Shown: positions 19,339-27,048 of the stretch, piece by piece | How positions within the stretch are numbered: position 1 is the stretch's first letter | How the letters are laid out: the number at the start of each line of letters is the position of its first letter | Assembly: GCF_001442805.1 (NCBI RefSeq) | Contig: NZ_CP011131.1 | Location: forward strand, 2,232,001-2,296,000 | Reading direction: 5' to 3' | From: Lysobacter gummosus | GTDB taxonomy: Bacteria > Pseudomonadota > Gammaproteobacteria > Xanthomonadales > Xanthomonadaceae | DNA length: 64,000 nt | Program-made: the position numbers and the translations under genes | The notes under the pieces: generated by a model | What the model saw: only the letters and a program-made list of their open reading frames with translations | What the model was told of the DNA's origin: nothing | Database searches by the model: none

Positions 19339-19686
19339 ATGTCTAGACTGACTCCCCCGCCGGTTCCCTTCAAATTGCGTGAGATGCTTAAGGGCTATCC
19401 CGAACACCTTGCGCGGCTGCAAGAAGTTCTGAATGAATTTGCTGAGCCTCAATCGCGTGTTCAGCCGTTCGACGAGGCCGTATGGGCGCTTCAAGATACC
19501 CTCGAAGCCTTCATGCATGAAGCGGAGGCCGAACAGAAAGTGGCTGAGTCCGATAACGATCCTGAGGCTGTCGAGAAGGCAAAAGAGAAGGCATCGTTGA
19601 TGTCGCGCGCGAGCTTCAAGCATCGTTGGATCGACGATGAGGGGCTGGAGAAATACTTCGAAGAGAACAAGGGGGCGTTCGAGTGA
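19339..19686 (+). CDS. putative antitoxin of cassette 3
   Basis: 115 residues, third paralogue: LTPPPVPFKLREMLKGYPEH, LNEFAEPQSRVQPFDEAVWA and LEKYFEENKGAFE. It begins after a TAAGGAT ribosome binding site and overlaps the following toxin gene by ATGA. Its middle is rich in Glu, Ala and Lys and likely helical. Like copy 2 it is open and intact although its toxin is interrupted by an IS element. Confidence 0.72.
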   Translation: MSRLTPPPVPFKLREMLKGYPEHLARLQEVLNEFAEPQSRVQPFDEAVWALQDTLEAFMHEAEAEQKVAESDNDPEAVEKAKEKASLMSRASFKHRWIDDEGLEKYFEENKGAFE

Positions 19687-19989
19687 ACGCGCCGGGCATG
19701 GATAAGGAGGCGCATGCGAAGATTTTTGCCGAGCGAGTACTTCCAGACAGTGGTTTCAGCGAGGCGACTACGCAGGCTAAGCCCAGAGCGATCATCCTGG
19801 CCGGGCAGCCCGGGGCCGGTAAAACCGGGCTGGTGAAAGAGGCGATGCGAGAGTTCAAGGGCGATGCGGTGTTGGTCGATCCGGATGAGTTGCGAAAATA
19901 CGTTCCGAACCTAAAGGAACTGCAACAGGCCAAGCCCCTCGGCTGGTCGGGGGATACCCTTAAGGATTCGAGCAAGTGGGGCAACCAGT
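19683..19989 (+). pseudogene. zeta-toxin of cassette 3, truncated by IS3-family insertion
   Basis: The first 102 or so codons remain, with Walker A GQPGAGKTG after PRAIILA and the segment VLVDPDELRKYVPNLKEL. This copy is clearly diverged from cassette 1 (for example RVLPDSGFSEATTQAKP). The IS left end at 19990 cuts the frame. No remaining toxin sequence is found on the right side of the IS, so the 3' part has been deleted rather than displaced. Confidence 0.85.
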
Positions 19990-20052
19990 TGAATCGCCCA
20001 GGGTTTCGTAGACATCTCGCAGCCATAAACTATGGCTTAAGTGGAGGTGGTT

Positions 20053-20325
20053 ATGAGCGCGAAGCGATACACCGATGAGTTCAAGATCGAAGCGGTCCGT
20101 CAGATCGTGGAGTACGGGCGGCCGGTGGCCGAAGTAGCCGAGCGCCTGGGCGTGTCGGTGCACAGCCTGTACGGCTGGCGGCGTCAGCAAGGCAAAAGCG
20201 ATGTGGTTCGTCGTGTGGAAAAAGATCAGAACGCGGACGTGCGACGCCTGAAGGCAGAACTTCGGCGCGTGACTGAAGAACGAGACATCCTAAAAAAAGC
20301 CGCCGCGTACTTTGCCAAGGGGTAA
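20053..20325 (+). CDS. IS3-family transposase OrfA
   Basis: 90-residue DNA-binding subunit. It starts RYTDEFKIEAVRQIVEYG and has the helix-turn-helix VAEVAERLGVSVHSLYGWRR (about 25-46), followed by a leucine-zipper-like tail (LKAELRRVTEERDILKKA). The ATG follows GGAGGTGG. A run of seven A at 20292-20298 (codons AAA AAA G) near the 3' end is a suitable -1 slippery site for making OrfAB. The -1 frame is open from there into orfB. Confidence 0.93.
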   Translation: MSAKRYTDEFKIEAVRQIVEYGRPVAEVAERLGVSVHSLYGWRRQQGKSDVVRRVEKDQNADVRRLKAELRRVTEERDILKKAAAYFAKG

Positions 20326-20327
20326 AG

Positions 20328-21194
20328 GTGAAGTACGCCTTCATGAAGCAGCACGCCGACGAGTTCGGCCTGGCCGCAATGTGCCGTGTCTTGGGCATAA
20401 ACCGCAGCGGTTACTACGCTTGGCTTCACGCGCCGGCCAGTGCGCGTGCACGCGACGACCAACGTCTGTTGGGATTGATCAAGCACAGTTGGTTGGAAAG
20501 CGGCTCGATCTACGGCCATCGCAAGATCACCACGGACCTGCGCGAGTTGGGTGAAACGTGCAGCAAACACCGCGTTGCGCGTTTGATGAAGCAAGAAGGG
20601 CTGCGCGCCATGGTGGGCTACGGCCGGCGGCCGCGGCCGTTGAGCGGGCCGATCGGCGCCGTCGCCAACAACGTGCTGGCGCGTGAGTTCACAGCGCAAG
20701 AACCCAATCGGGCCTGGGTGACCGACATCACCTACATTCGCACCCACGAAGGCTTCTTGTACTTGGCCGTCGTGCTCGATCTGTTCTCCCGCAGGATCGT
20801 GGGCTGGGCCACGCGTCCAACGCAGCACTCCGATCTGGTGCTGCAGGCGCTGCTAGCGGCGGTGTGGCGACGCAAGCCCGCGCCTGGTTTGCTCTTGCAC
20901 TCGGATCAAGGCAGTCAGTTCACGAGCGAAGACTGGCAGAGCTTTTTGAAGGCCCACGGCATCGTGTGCAGCATGAGCCGACGCGGTAACTGTCACGACA
21001 ACGCCGCGATGGAAAGCTTCTTCCAGTTGCTCAAGCGCGAACGGGTTAAGCAACGGATCTACCATACCCATGACAAAGCACGAGGCGATGTGTTCGATTA
21101 CATCGAGCTGTTCTACAACCCCAAACGACGGCACAGTTCCAACAATGGCCTGTCCCCGATAGAGTTTGAAAGGCGGTACGCACTAAACGGCTGA
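20328..21194 (+). CDS. IS3-family transposase OrfB (DDE integrase)
   Basis: 288-residue catalytic part, probably expressed mainly as an OrfAB frameshift product. The DDE triad is visible: first Asp in WVTDITYI, second Asp in LLLHSDQGSQF, and Glu in NAAMESFFQLLK. An N-terminal HTH_21-like region (FGLAAMCRVLGINRSGYYAW) precedes it. The frame is intact, so the element may still be active. The listed start is a GTG just after the orfA stop and in the -1 frame to it. Confidence 0.94.
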   Translation: MKYAFMKQHADEFGLAAMCRVLGINRSGYYAWLHAPASARARDDQRLLGLIKHSWLESGSIYGHRKITTDLRELGETCSKHRVARLMKQEGLRAMVGYGRRPRPLSGPIGAVANNVLAREFTAQEPNRAWVTDITYIRTHEGFLYLAVVLDLFSRRIVGWATRPTQHSDLVLQALLAAVWRRKPAPGLLLHSDQGSQFTSEDWQSFLKAHGIVCSMSRRGNCHDNAAMESFFQLLKRERVKQRIYHTHDKARGDVFDYIELFYNPKRRHSSNNGLSPIEFERRYALNG

Positions 21195-21223
21195 CGACTG
21201 TCTACAAAAACCTGGGCGATTCA

Positions 21224-21240
21224 GCACTTCCGAAAAGTGC
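21224..21240. other. short hairpin flush with the IS right end
   Basis: GCACTT-CCGAA-AAGTGC begins at the base after the IS. It could be a leftover of the insertion target or a decayed terminator. The next 50 bp contain nothing recognised. Confidence 0.35.
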
Positions 21241-21289
21241 GGGGCTTAAGGTGACGATAAGACCCTCTCTGCTCTCGCAGTCACTAACC

Positions 21290-21321
21290 AAAAAGACCGC
21301 TCCGGAACCCCGGGGCGCTCT
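21290..21321 (-). terminator. decayed copy of the protease terminator
   Basis: AAAAAGACCGCTCCGGAACC followed by CCGGGGCGCTC parallels the intact terminators at 22591 and 24512 in position and sequence, but its left arm is mismatched. It belongs to the protease remnant just upstream on the minus strand. Confidence 0.6.
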
Positions 21322-21345
21322 TGTTCCCACCCAAACCGCAACGAA

Positions 21346-21603
21346 TTACGGGCTGGTCCGCAACGTCAACGCATACGCACTCAAGATCGAGTTGATAGGC
21401 GTGTAGTAGCTGTTACCGCGCCCCGTCCGCCCCTGCCGCCCCTTGCAGCTGCCGCTACCGCCCGACAGCACGCCCTGCGCTTGCCCGGCGCTGGTGATGA
21501 ACGAGCCGCCCGAGTCGCCGCCTTCCGCGCAGGCGGTGGTCTGGATCAGCCCGGTGACGGTGCCGTCCGGCGGGCCGGTGTCGTCGGCGTAGGACGCGGT
21601 GCG
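21346..21603 (-). pseudogene. 3' remnant of a third alpha-lytic-type protease gene
   Basis: The last 86 codons of a gene almost identical to 22650-22905: it includes AEGGDSGGSFITSAGQAQGV with the catalytic Ser and ends NAYALTLRTSP. Homology stops abruptly at about 21603, after the equivalent of SYADDTG; the upstream sequence is unrelated. There is no start, pro-region or His/Asp, so it is dead. It is the outermost copy of a tandem protease array and lies against the IS-associated deletion. Confidence 0.85.
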
Positions 21604-21764
21604 GAATATCAGGTCACGATAAGGTCGTCGGGCAACCGGACGGCGACAGTTGAGGGAGTGGCCCGTATCCGCCGAAGAGTGAGGGCGCTGGTTTAATGCC
21701 GGAAGGGCGAGCGCGCAGCGGTGTTGCCGTATCTTGTGAGACGCTTGAGTAGAACAACTTGTAT

Positions 21765-22574
21765 ATGGAGCGCAATCAGATGGATGAAGATATCAAAGGT
21801 GTCGAAGAGGGAAAGGGTGGTCGCGTGCTTTCATCCGCGGCGAAGCTGTTGGCTATTGGGGCCGTTCTTGCTTCATTGGGTGGCGTGTTCCTTCACCTGT
21901 GCGGATACATCGCGCAAAGAAGCTATCTGCGTGCATTTAATGTCGACCCTGACAGCTTCAAGCGTGAAGTCGATTGGTTGATGGTCAGCGGGTACTACTC
22001 GATCGTTCAACTCAGCTCGTCACTGGCGAAGTCTGTGTTCAGCTGGCCATCCCTCTGGCTTTTGCTCTTATTGACTGTTGCTGTCGTGATCGTTCGATTG
22101 AGATCTTTTTTAGAGTCGCCTGAGCGGGCGAAGAAGATCAGAGCGGACGTGAGCGCTCAACCGTCCAAGAAGGCAAAATGGCCGAGATTCTTAATTGAGT
22201 CATTTCTCTTCTCCGGGCTTGGCTGGAGCGGCAGCTACTTGCTCGTGATGTGCACTATTTTGATAGTCCTTATCCCCGGAGTGATGGGGGAGAAATTTGG
22301 TGAAGAGGCCGCCAGCAGGGACGCATCCAATTTCGAAAAAGGATGCCTCGCAAACAATCCATGCTCCGAGTTTTGGAAGGATGACCGGAAGATCGCATCT
22401 GGATTCGTGCTTGCGACGTCGTCGGAACAAATCGCGTTCTTTGATACGCAGTTGAATATGGTGCGGCAAGTGGAACGTTCCGGTATGGAAGTGCGATCTC
22501 CCATTAACCCGAAGTTCGCGCCCGAGGGCAAAGGCGCGGCGACCACGCAAACGAGTGTGGGAAGTCCGCCCTGA
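21765..22574 (+). CDS. hypothetical membrane protein
   Basis: About 269 residues; I do not recognise the family. Three hydrophobic segments are visible: KLLAIGAVLASLGGVFLHLC (about 25-47), WPSLWLLLLLTVAVVIVRL (about 90-110) and the segment YLLVMCTILIVLIPGVMG (about 155-175), followed by a soluble C-terminal part with two Cys (GCLANNPCSEFW). The GC content is clearly lower than the window average, which suggests recent acquisition. An ATG at 21780 with GGAG nine bases upstream is an equally good start. It faces the downstream protease gene across a shared hairpin. Confidence 0.7.
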   Translation: MERNQMDEDIKGVEEGKGGRVLSSAAKLLAIGAVLASLGGVFLHLCGYIAQRSYLRAFNVDPDSFKREVDWLMVSGYYSIVQLSSSLAKSVFSWPSLWLLLLLTVAVVIVRLRSFLESPERAKKIRADVSAQPSKKAKWPRFLIESFLFSGLGWSGSYLLVMCTILIVLIPGVMGEKFGEEAASRDASNFEKGCLANNPCSEFWKDDRKIASGFVLATSSEQIAFFDTQLNMVRQVERSGMEVRSPINPKFAPEGKGAATTQTSVGSPP

Positions 22575-22590
22575 TCGTCATTCTCGATCT

Positions 22591-22622
22591 CAAAAAAAAG
22601 CGCCCCGGATTTCCGGGGCGCT
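22591..22622 (-). terminator. terminator of alpha-lytic-type protease 1
   Basis: A 10-bp stem AGCGCCCCGG/CCGGGGCGCT with loop ATTT. On the minus strand it is followed by eight or more T, so it ends the protease message; it can also act on the facing gene. Confidence 0.88.
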
Positions 22623-22649
22623 CATGTTTTACACCTGACTCGCGATCGC

Positions 22650-23864
22650 TTACGGGCTGGTCCGCAACGTCAACGCATACGCACTCAAGATCGAATTGAT
22701 AGGCGTGTAGTAGCTGTTACCGCCACCCGTGCGCCCCTGCCGACCCTTGCAGCTGCCGCTACCGCCCGACAGCACGCCCTGCGCTTGCCCGGCGCTGGTG
22801 ATGAACGAGCCGCCCGAGTCGCCGCCTTCCGCGCAGGCGGTGGTCTGGGTCAGGCCGGTGACGGTGCCGTCCGGCTGGCCGGTGTCGTCGACGTAGGACA
22901 CGGTGACGTTCTTGGTGCGGATCGCGCCGCAACGCCAGCCGCTGGTGCGGCCGGAGCGGCACAGCGCGGCGCCGACGGCGGCTTCGGTGCTGCCGTGCAC
23001 GGTGACGTCGCCGCTGCCGTAGCCGTAGACGCTGGCCGAGAGGGTGTGGGTGCTATCGACCTGGACCCAGCCGCGGTCGGGGCCGGTCTCGTTGCCGTCG
23101 GGCATGGTCGAGGCGGCGAACGCGCCCAGGCGCACGCCCGGGACCCACTGCGAGTCTTCGTTGTAGACCACTTCGCCGGCGTTGCCGCAGTGGCCGGCGG
23201 TGGCGAAGCCCGGGGTGGTGCTCTTGGTCACCGGGAAGCCGACCGAGCAGGCGTACAGATAGCCGTCGCCCGGGTTGCGCAGGTAGCCGCGGCCGCCCTG
23301 GATGGCGATGCGGCGCTGCGGGGCTTCGGCCATGGTTTCGAAGCGCACGGCGGTGGTGTCCAGGCCGCTGCGGGCGACGAAGTCGACGGCGGTGTCTTCC
23401 GCGCCGGGGGCCACGCCGACGATCACGCTGTTGCTCGGCAGGTCCACCGCCCAGCTGTACACGCCCTTGGGCGCCTTGCCGTTGCGCGCCAGTTGGCTGT
23501 CGAGCTGGCCCTTGGCGGCGTTGAGCGCGCTCAGGCTGTGGCGGGCCTGGCGGGTTTCGATGCCGGCCGCGGCCTTGGCCGCCTTGATCGAGGTGGTGGC
23601 GGCGACGAAGCCGAACGAGCCGTCGGCCTTACGTTCCAGCCAAGCGCCGGCGAAGTTGCGGCCCAACTGTTTTTCCACGGCTTTTTCCTGCTGAGCGGCG
23701 AGGCGCTCGGCCTTGAGGTACTCGGTCACTTGGGTGCCGGACAGGCCGAGGTCGCGCTGCATGGCCGCCTTCAGGCCGGGGGCCAGGTCGTCGGCGGCGA
23801 GGGCCGCGCCGGAGACGGTCATGGCGACGGTGGCGGTGAGGATCGACAGACTGAACTTACGCAT
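22650..23864 (-). CDS. alpha-lytic-type serine endopeptidase 1 (S1E), pre-pro form
   Basis: Secreted protease of 404 residues, close in length to Lysobacter alpha-lytic protease (397). The signal peptide ends at ALA-23; a large pro-region (about 24-195) resembles the folding foldase of that enzyme (GRNFAGAWLERKADGSFGFV, PSNSVIVGVAPGA). The mature domain has His225 in TAGHCG, Asp263 in GPDRGW and Ser350 in EGGDSGGS, plus GSTEAAVGAALCRSGRTSGW as in the type enzyme. Specificity for small side chains is typical of the family but cannot be proven here. It is the middle copy of three. Confidence 0.95.
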   Translation of the reverse strand: MRKFSLSILTATVAMTVSGAALAADDLAPGLKAAMQRDLGLSGTQVTEYLKAERLAAQQEKAVEKQLGRNFAGAWLERKADGSFGFVAATTSIKAAKAAAGIETRQARHSLSALNAAKGQLDSQLARNGKAPKGVYSWAVDLPSNSVIVGVAPGAEDTAVDFVARSGLDTTAVRFETMAEAPQRRIAIQGGRGYLRNPGDGYLYACSVGFPVTKSTTPGFATAGHCGNAGEVVYNEDSQWVPGVRLGAFAASTMPDGNETGPDRGWVQVDSTHTLSASVYGYGSGDVTVHGSTEAAVGAALCRSGRTSGWRCGAIRTKNVTVSYVDDTGQPDGTVTGLTQTTACAEGGDSGGSFITSAGQAQGVLSGGSGSCKGRQGRTGGGNSYYTPINSILSAYALTLRTSP

Positions 23865-24511
23865 TCCGAAACTCCTGGGCTAAGAGGGACGCGAACTGCA
23901 GTGGCGACCCGCCGGGCGCTGGCGCCGGTCCTTTGGCGTTGGGGCAACGTTTTGGCGGGCCGTAATGGTTACAACGGCTACCAATTGGCACCCCCCTACG
24001 CGCGACTGGGATTTATGGCGTGTTTTTTGTGCGATGGATGGCGCATTTCATGAGTGCCGGGTGTGGGTTTTGGTACATGAATGGCATCGCGATCGTGGCT
24101 CGACCGTTGTCGCGGGTGGTGGGGCGGCGTTTGGCGACCCGGCGGCGGGCGTCCGGCTCGGCCGCGATCGGCGTTAGCCGGGGTCGTTTGAATTAGAGCG
24201 TGAAGCCCGCTGCGTCCTCGCCGCCGATCCGCTGAGAGGCTCGGCGCGGGGGCTTTTCGCTGTCCGGATGTTTTGCGGTCGCGCGTCCCGGGCGGCGAAC
24301 GGATACCCCGGCATCGCGACGACGATTGCCGCTGTCAAACGCCTGCGGTCCGCGCCATCTGTTTCTTGCGAGCGCCGGGCGATGCGGATCGCTGCCGCGA
24401 TATGGCTCGCCCGGTCGATCGCATGCTCGCGTTTTGTTCGCGGCACGCGGCACGCGGCACGCGGCACAGCGGTCGCATCGTCGCCTGTCGTGGTCGCGGT
24501 CTCCGCGGACG
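23865..24511. other. intergenic region between protease copies
   Basis: About 650 bp with the promoter of protease 1 at its left end. It contains four perfect copies of the heptamer GCGGCAC at 24440-24467. I see no gene with a family match. Confidence 0.5.
24440..24467. repeat. tandem heptamer repeat, four units
   Basis: GCGGCAC repeated four times without interruption; a likely slippage-prone microsatellite in non-coding DNA. Confidence 0.85.
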
Positions 24512-24541
24512 AAAAAAAGCGCCCCGGAATCCCGGGGCGCT
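24512..24541 (-). terminator. terminator of alpha-lytic-type protease 2
   Basis: AGCGCCCCGG/CCGGGGCGCT with loop AATC and a T7 run on the minus strand; the same stem as at 22599-22622, so terminator and gene were duplicated together. Confidence 0.88.
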
Positions 24542-24566
24542 CGACTCGCACTTCGTCAACGATGGA

Positions 24567-25781
24567 TTACGGGCTGGTGCGCAAGGTCAACGCATACGCG
24601 CTGAGGATCGAGTTGATCGGCGTGTAGTAGCTGTTGCCGCCGCCGTTGTTGCCCTGGCTGCCCGAGCAGCTGCCGCTGCCGCCGGAGAGCACGCCCTGCG
24701 CCTGGCCGGCGCCGGTGATGAACGAACCGCCGGAATCGCCGCCTTCGGCGCAGGCGCTGGTGCGGGTCAGGCCGGTGACGGTGCCGTCCGGATTGCCCGC
24801 GTCGTCCACGTACGACACGGTGTTGTTCTTGCTGCGAATCGCGCCGCAATGCCAGCCGCTGGTGCGGCCGGAACGGCACAGCGCGGCGCCGACGGCGGCT
24901 TCGGTGCTGCCGCGCACGGTGACATCGCCGTTGCCGTAGCCGTAGACGCTGGGCGACAGCGTGTGCGTGGTATCGACCTTGACCCAACCGCGATCGGGGC
25001 CGGTCTGGCTGCCGCTGGGCATGGTCGAAGCCGAGAACGTGCCGACGCGGACGCCCGGGTTCCACTGCGAGACTTCCTGGTAAACGATCTCGCCCACGGT
25101 GCCGCAATGGCCGGCGGTGGCGTAGCCCGGCGTGCTGCCCTTGGTCACGGTGAAGCCGACCGAGCAGGCATACAGATAGCCGTCGCCGGGATCGCGCAGC
25201 ATGCCGCGGCCGCCTTGCACGGCGATGCGGCGCTGCGGCGCTTCATTCAAGGTTTCGAAGCGCACCACGCGCGCATCGAGCCCGCTGCGGGCGACGAAAT
25301 CGACACCGGCTTCTTCCGCGCCCGGCGCGACGCCGACGACAACGCTGTTGCTGGGCAAATCCACGGTCCAGCTGTACACGCCCTTGGGCACCTTGGCGCT
25401 GCGCGCGAGCAGGCTGTCGAGCTGTGCCTTCGCCGAATTGAGCGCGGCGAGGCTGTGACGCGCCTGACGCGTTTCGACACCGGCGACGGCCTTGGCGTTC
25501 TTGATCGACGTGCTGGCCGCGACGAAACCGAAGGAACCGTCGGCCTTACGCTCGACCCACGCACCGGCGAAGTTGCGGCCCAACTGCGCCTGCACGGTTT
25601 TTTCCTGCTGCTCGGCCAGACGTTCGACCTTGAGGTACTGGCTCAGCTGCGTGCTGGACAAACCCAGATCGCGCTGCATGGCCGTCTTCAACGCGGGGGA
25701 GAGATCGTCGGCGGCGAAGGCCGCGCCGGATACGGTCATGGCTACGGTGGCAGCGAGAACCGACATACTGAACTTACGCAT
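24567..25781 (-). CDS. alpha-lytic-type serine endopeptidase 2 (S1E), pre-pro form
   Basis: Also 404 residues and collinear with the copy at 22650 without gaps: the same signal peptide pattern (MRKFSMSVLAATVAMTVSGA), pro-region and catalytic residues His225, Asp263 and Ser350. Differences concentrate in the pro-region and in a surface loop near the C-terminus (SGSCSGSQGNNGGGNSYY versus SCKGRQGRTGGGNSYY). The ATG at 25781 follows AAGGAG about ten bases upstream; an upstream in-frame TTG is not needed. It is a secreted nutrient or predation protease by analogy with Lysobacter enzymes. Confidence 0.95.
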   Translation of the reverse strand: MRKFSMSVLAATVAMTVSGAAFAADDLSPALKTAMQRDLGLSSTQLSQYLKVERLAEQQEKTVQAQLGRNFAGAWVERKADGSFGFVAASTSIKNAKAVAGVETRQARHSLAALNSAKAQLDSLLARSAKVPKGVYSWTVDLPSNSVVVGVAPGAEEAGVDFVARSGLDARVVRFETLNEAPQRRIAVQGGRGMLRDPGDGYLYACSVGFTVTKGSTPGYATAGHCGTVGEIVYQEVSQWNPGVRVGTFSASTMPSGSQTGPDRGWVKVDTTHTLSPSVYGYGNGDVTVRGSTEAAVGAALCRSGRTSGWHCGAIRSKNNTVSYVDDAGNPDGTVTGLTRTSACAEGGDSGGSFITGAGQAQGVLSGGSGSCSGSQGNNGGGNSYYTPINSILSAYALTLRTSP

Positions 25782-26682
25782 ATCCAAAAGCTCCTTAAGC
25801 AAAGAGAGGGATGCGAACAGAAGTTGCGGCGGGCCTGGGGCAAGTCGCGGATGTGTGCAGTGAAATGTCTAACGCTCAGTCGGGCCGCACTGACTAGAAC
25901 GGGCCCTCATCGCCGCACCCCTACGCGGAAAGTGAGACGTCATCGGTGGTTCTGGAAACCACATAAAAAGCGCGGTTTGGCGCACACTTTTCTGCATTCG
26001 TTGTTTGCCGAATGAGGCGTGTGCAGGGTGCGACGTTCATTGCGCGGCGTGTGGCTGCGCTTCGATCATGTTTTGGAACATGAACCGATGTGACGTAGAC
26101 ACGTTATCGTGTCGGAGCGATTTGGCTTGGATCGCTCGGGGTTTTTAGCGCAAGACTCTGCGGCTATGCCTTAGTACGAATGTCCCGGTGCATCCGGATT
26201 TCTTCGCGATTGTCTTTGCACTCAGCGAGCAGATAGCGACTCGGGTGTTGTGTTGAGATGCCGATATCCATTGCTGAGTACGCTTTGGCATCGAATCGAA
26301 TTGCGCGAGTTTCTTCATCCGATGAGTGTTGTCGAAGTCGAGCCTTGCACTCACTGCGGTTCCGTCGGCAGAGGATAGATGTGGATCGCGGTGACGCAGC
26401 GATAAGTTACGGGCGTCGTGTTGATACGCAGTGCCATTGCGTTTCAATAGCATCGGCATCGATGCTCGGCCGGTCAACGCGTCCCGCCCGCCGCGCATCC
26501 TTCAATGAAGACGATGTGTACTTACGCATGCGACGCAATGCGACTCGACGCGAACCGCAAGCCTATGTTCGCTACCCGTGAAGAGCGGCCCACCTCGATT
26601 AGACCCGCTATTAACCGCCCAGCCCTCAGCGTGAACCACCGCCGGATCCAGCCGGAGCCGACGTCTTACGAGGACGACTCAG
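25782..26682. other. long intergenic region, lower GC in part
   Basis: About 900 bp. The right two thirds (about 26000-26550) are less GC-rich and contain only short open frames without ribosome binding sites or recognisable motifs. The region may be decayed acquired DNA. No repeats or hairpins stand out. Confidence 0.4.
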
Positions 26683-26895
26683 ATGGGCAACGACACGAAG
26701 CAGACCGGGCCGAAGCAGCAGCGACAAGGGAACGGGGACGGGCCGCCGGGCGGGCAGGGACATCAGCCACTCCCGGGCGAGAATCCGTTGTCCGACGACG
26801 CGAAGGCCAAACGCAAGCATGTTCAGAATGCGGACTTGCCGCCGGGAAAGGGGCATCAGCCGTTGCCGGGCGAGGACTCGCAGCCGGACGATTGA
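26683..26895 (+). CDS. small hydrophilic protein with duplicated GHQPLPGE motif
   Basis: 70 residues, almost no hydrophobic residues, rich in Gly, Pro, Gln, Asp and Lys, probably disordered. The octapeptide GHQPLPGE occurs at 26-33 and again at 57-64, each preceded by PPG-x-G or PPGKG. ACGAGGA lies about ten bases ahead of the ATG. I do not recognise the family. The internal repeat and ribosome binding site argue that it is a real gene. Confidence 0.6.
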   Translation: MGNDTKQTGPKQQRQGNGDGPPGGQGHQPLPGENPLSDDAKAKRKHVQNADLPPGKGHQPLPGEDSQPDD

Positions 26896-27048
26896 AAGAG
26901 GCGATCGAGCGTGGGTTCGATTGAATCGGCCACGTTCGGCCCTGTTCCCACCATCAATTTATAGCGCGCCGGGGGGATTGCGGCAAGGCCCTTGGCGTGC
27001 AACACAATCCGCGCCCTACGCCGAAACCGGCGGATTGGGAGCAGCGAA

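Larger units (their letters stand above)
19990..21223 (+). mobile_element. IS3-family insertion sequence, 1234 bp
   Basis: Terminal inverted repeats read TGAATCGCCCAGGGTTTCGT at the left and, on the complement of the right end, TGAATCGCCCAGGTTTTTGT, both followed by AGACA: 25 bp with two mismatches. The element holds overlapping-phase orfA and orfB transposase genes. The flanks (CAGT on the left, GCAC on the right) show no target duplication, which agrees with a deletion next to the element. Confidence 0.93.

Noticed and set aside
17261..19686. Partner genes as epsilon or PezA homologues
   Set aside because: No helix-turn-helix and no sequence resemblance by eye; kept as putative antitoxins on context only.
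19980..21232. Target-site duplication around the IS
   Set aside because: The bases on both sides (CAGT versus GCAC) do not match for any length of 3-5 bp.
24273..26015. 580-codon plus-strand frame across protease 2
   Set aside because: Antisense to the protease and continues into non-coding DNA; no motifs.
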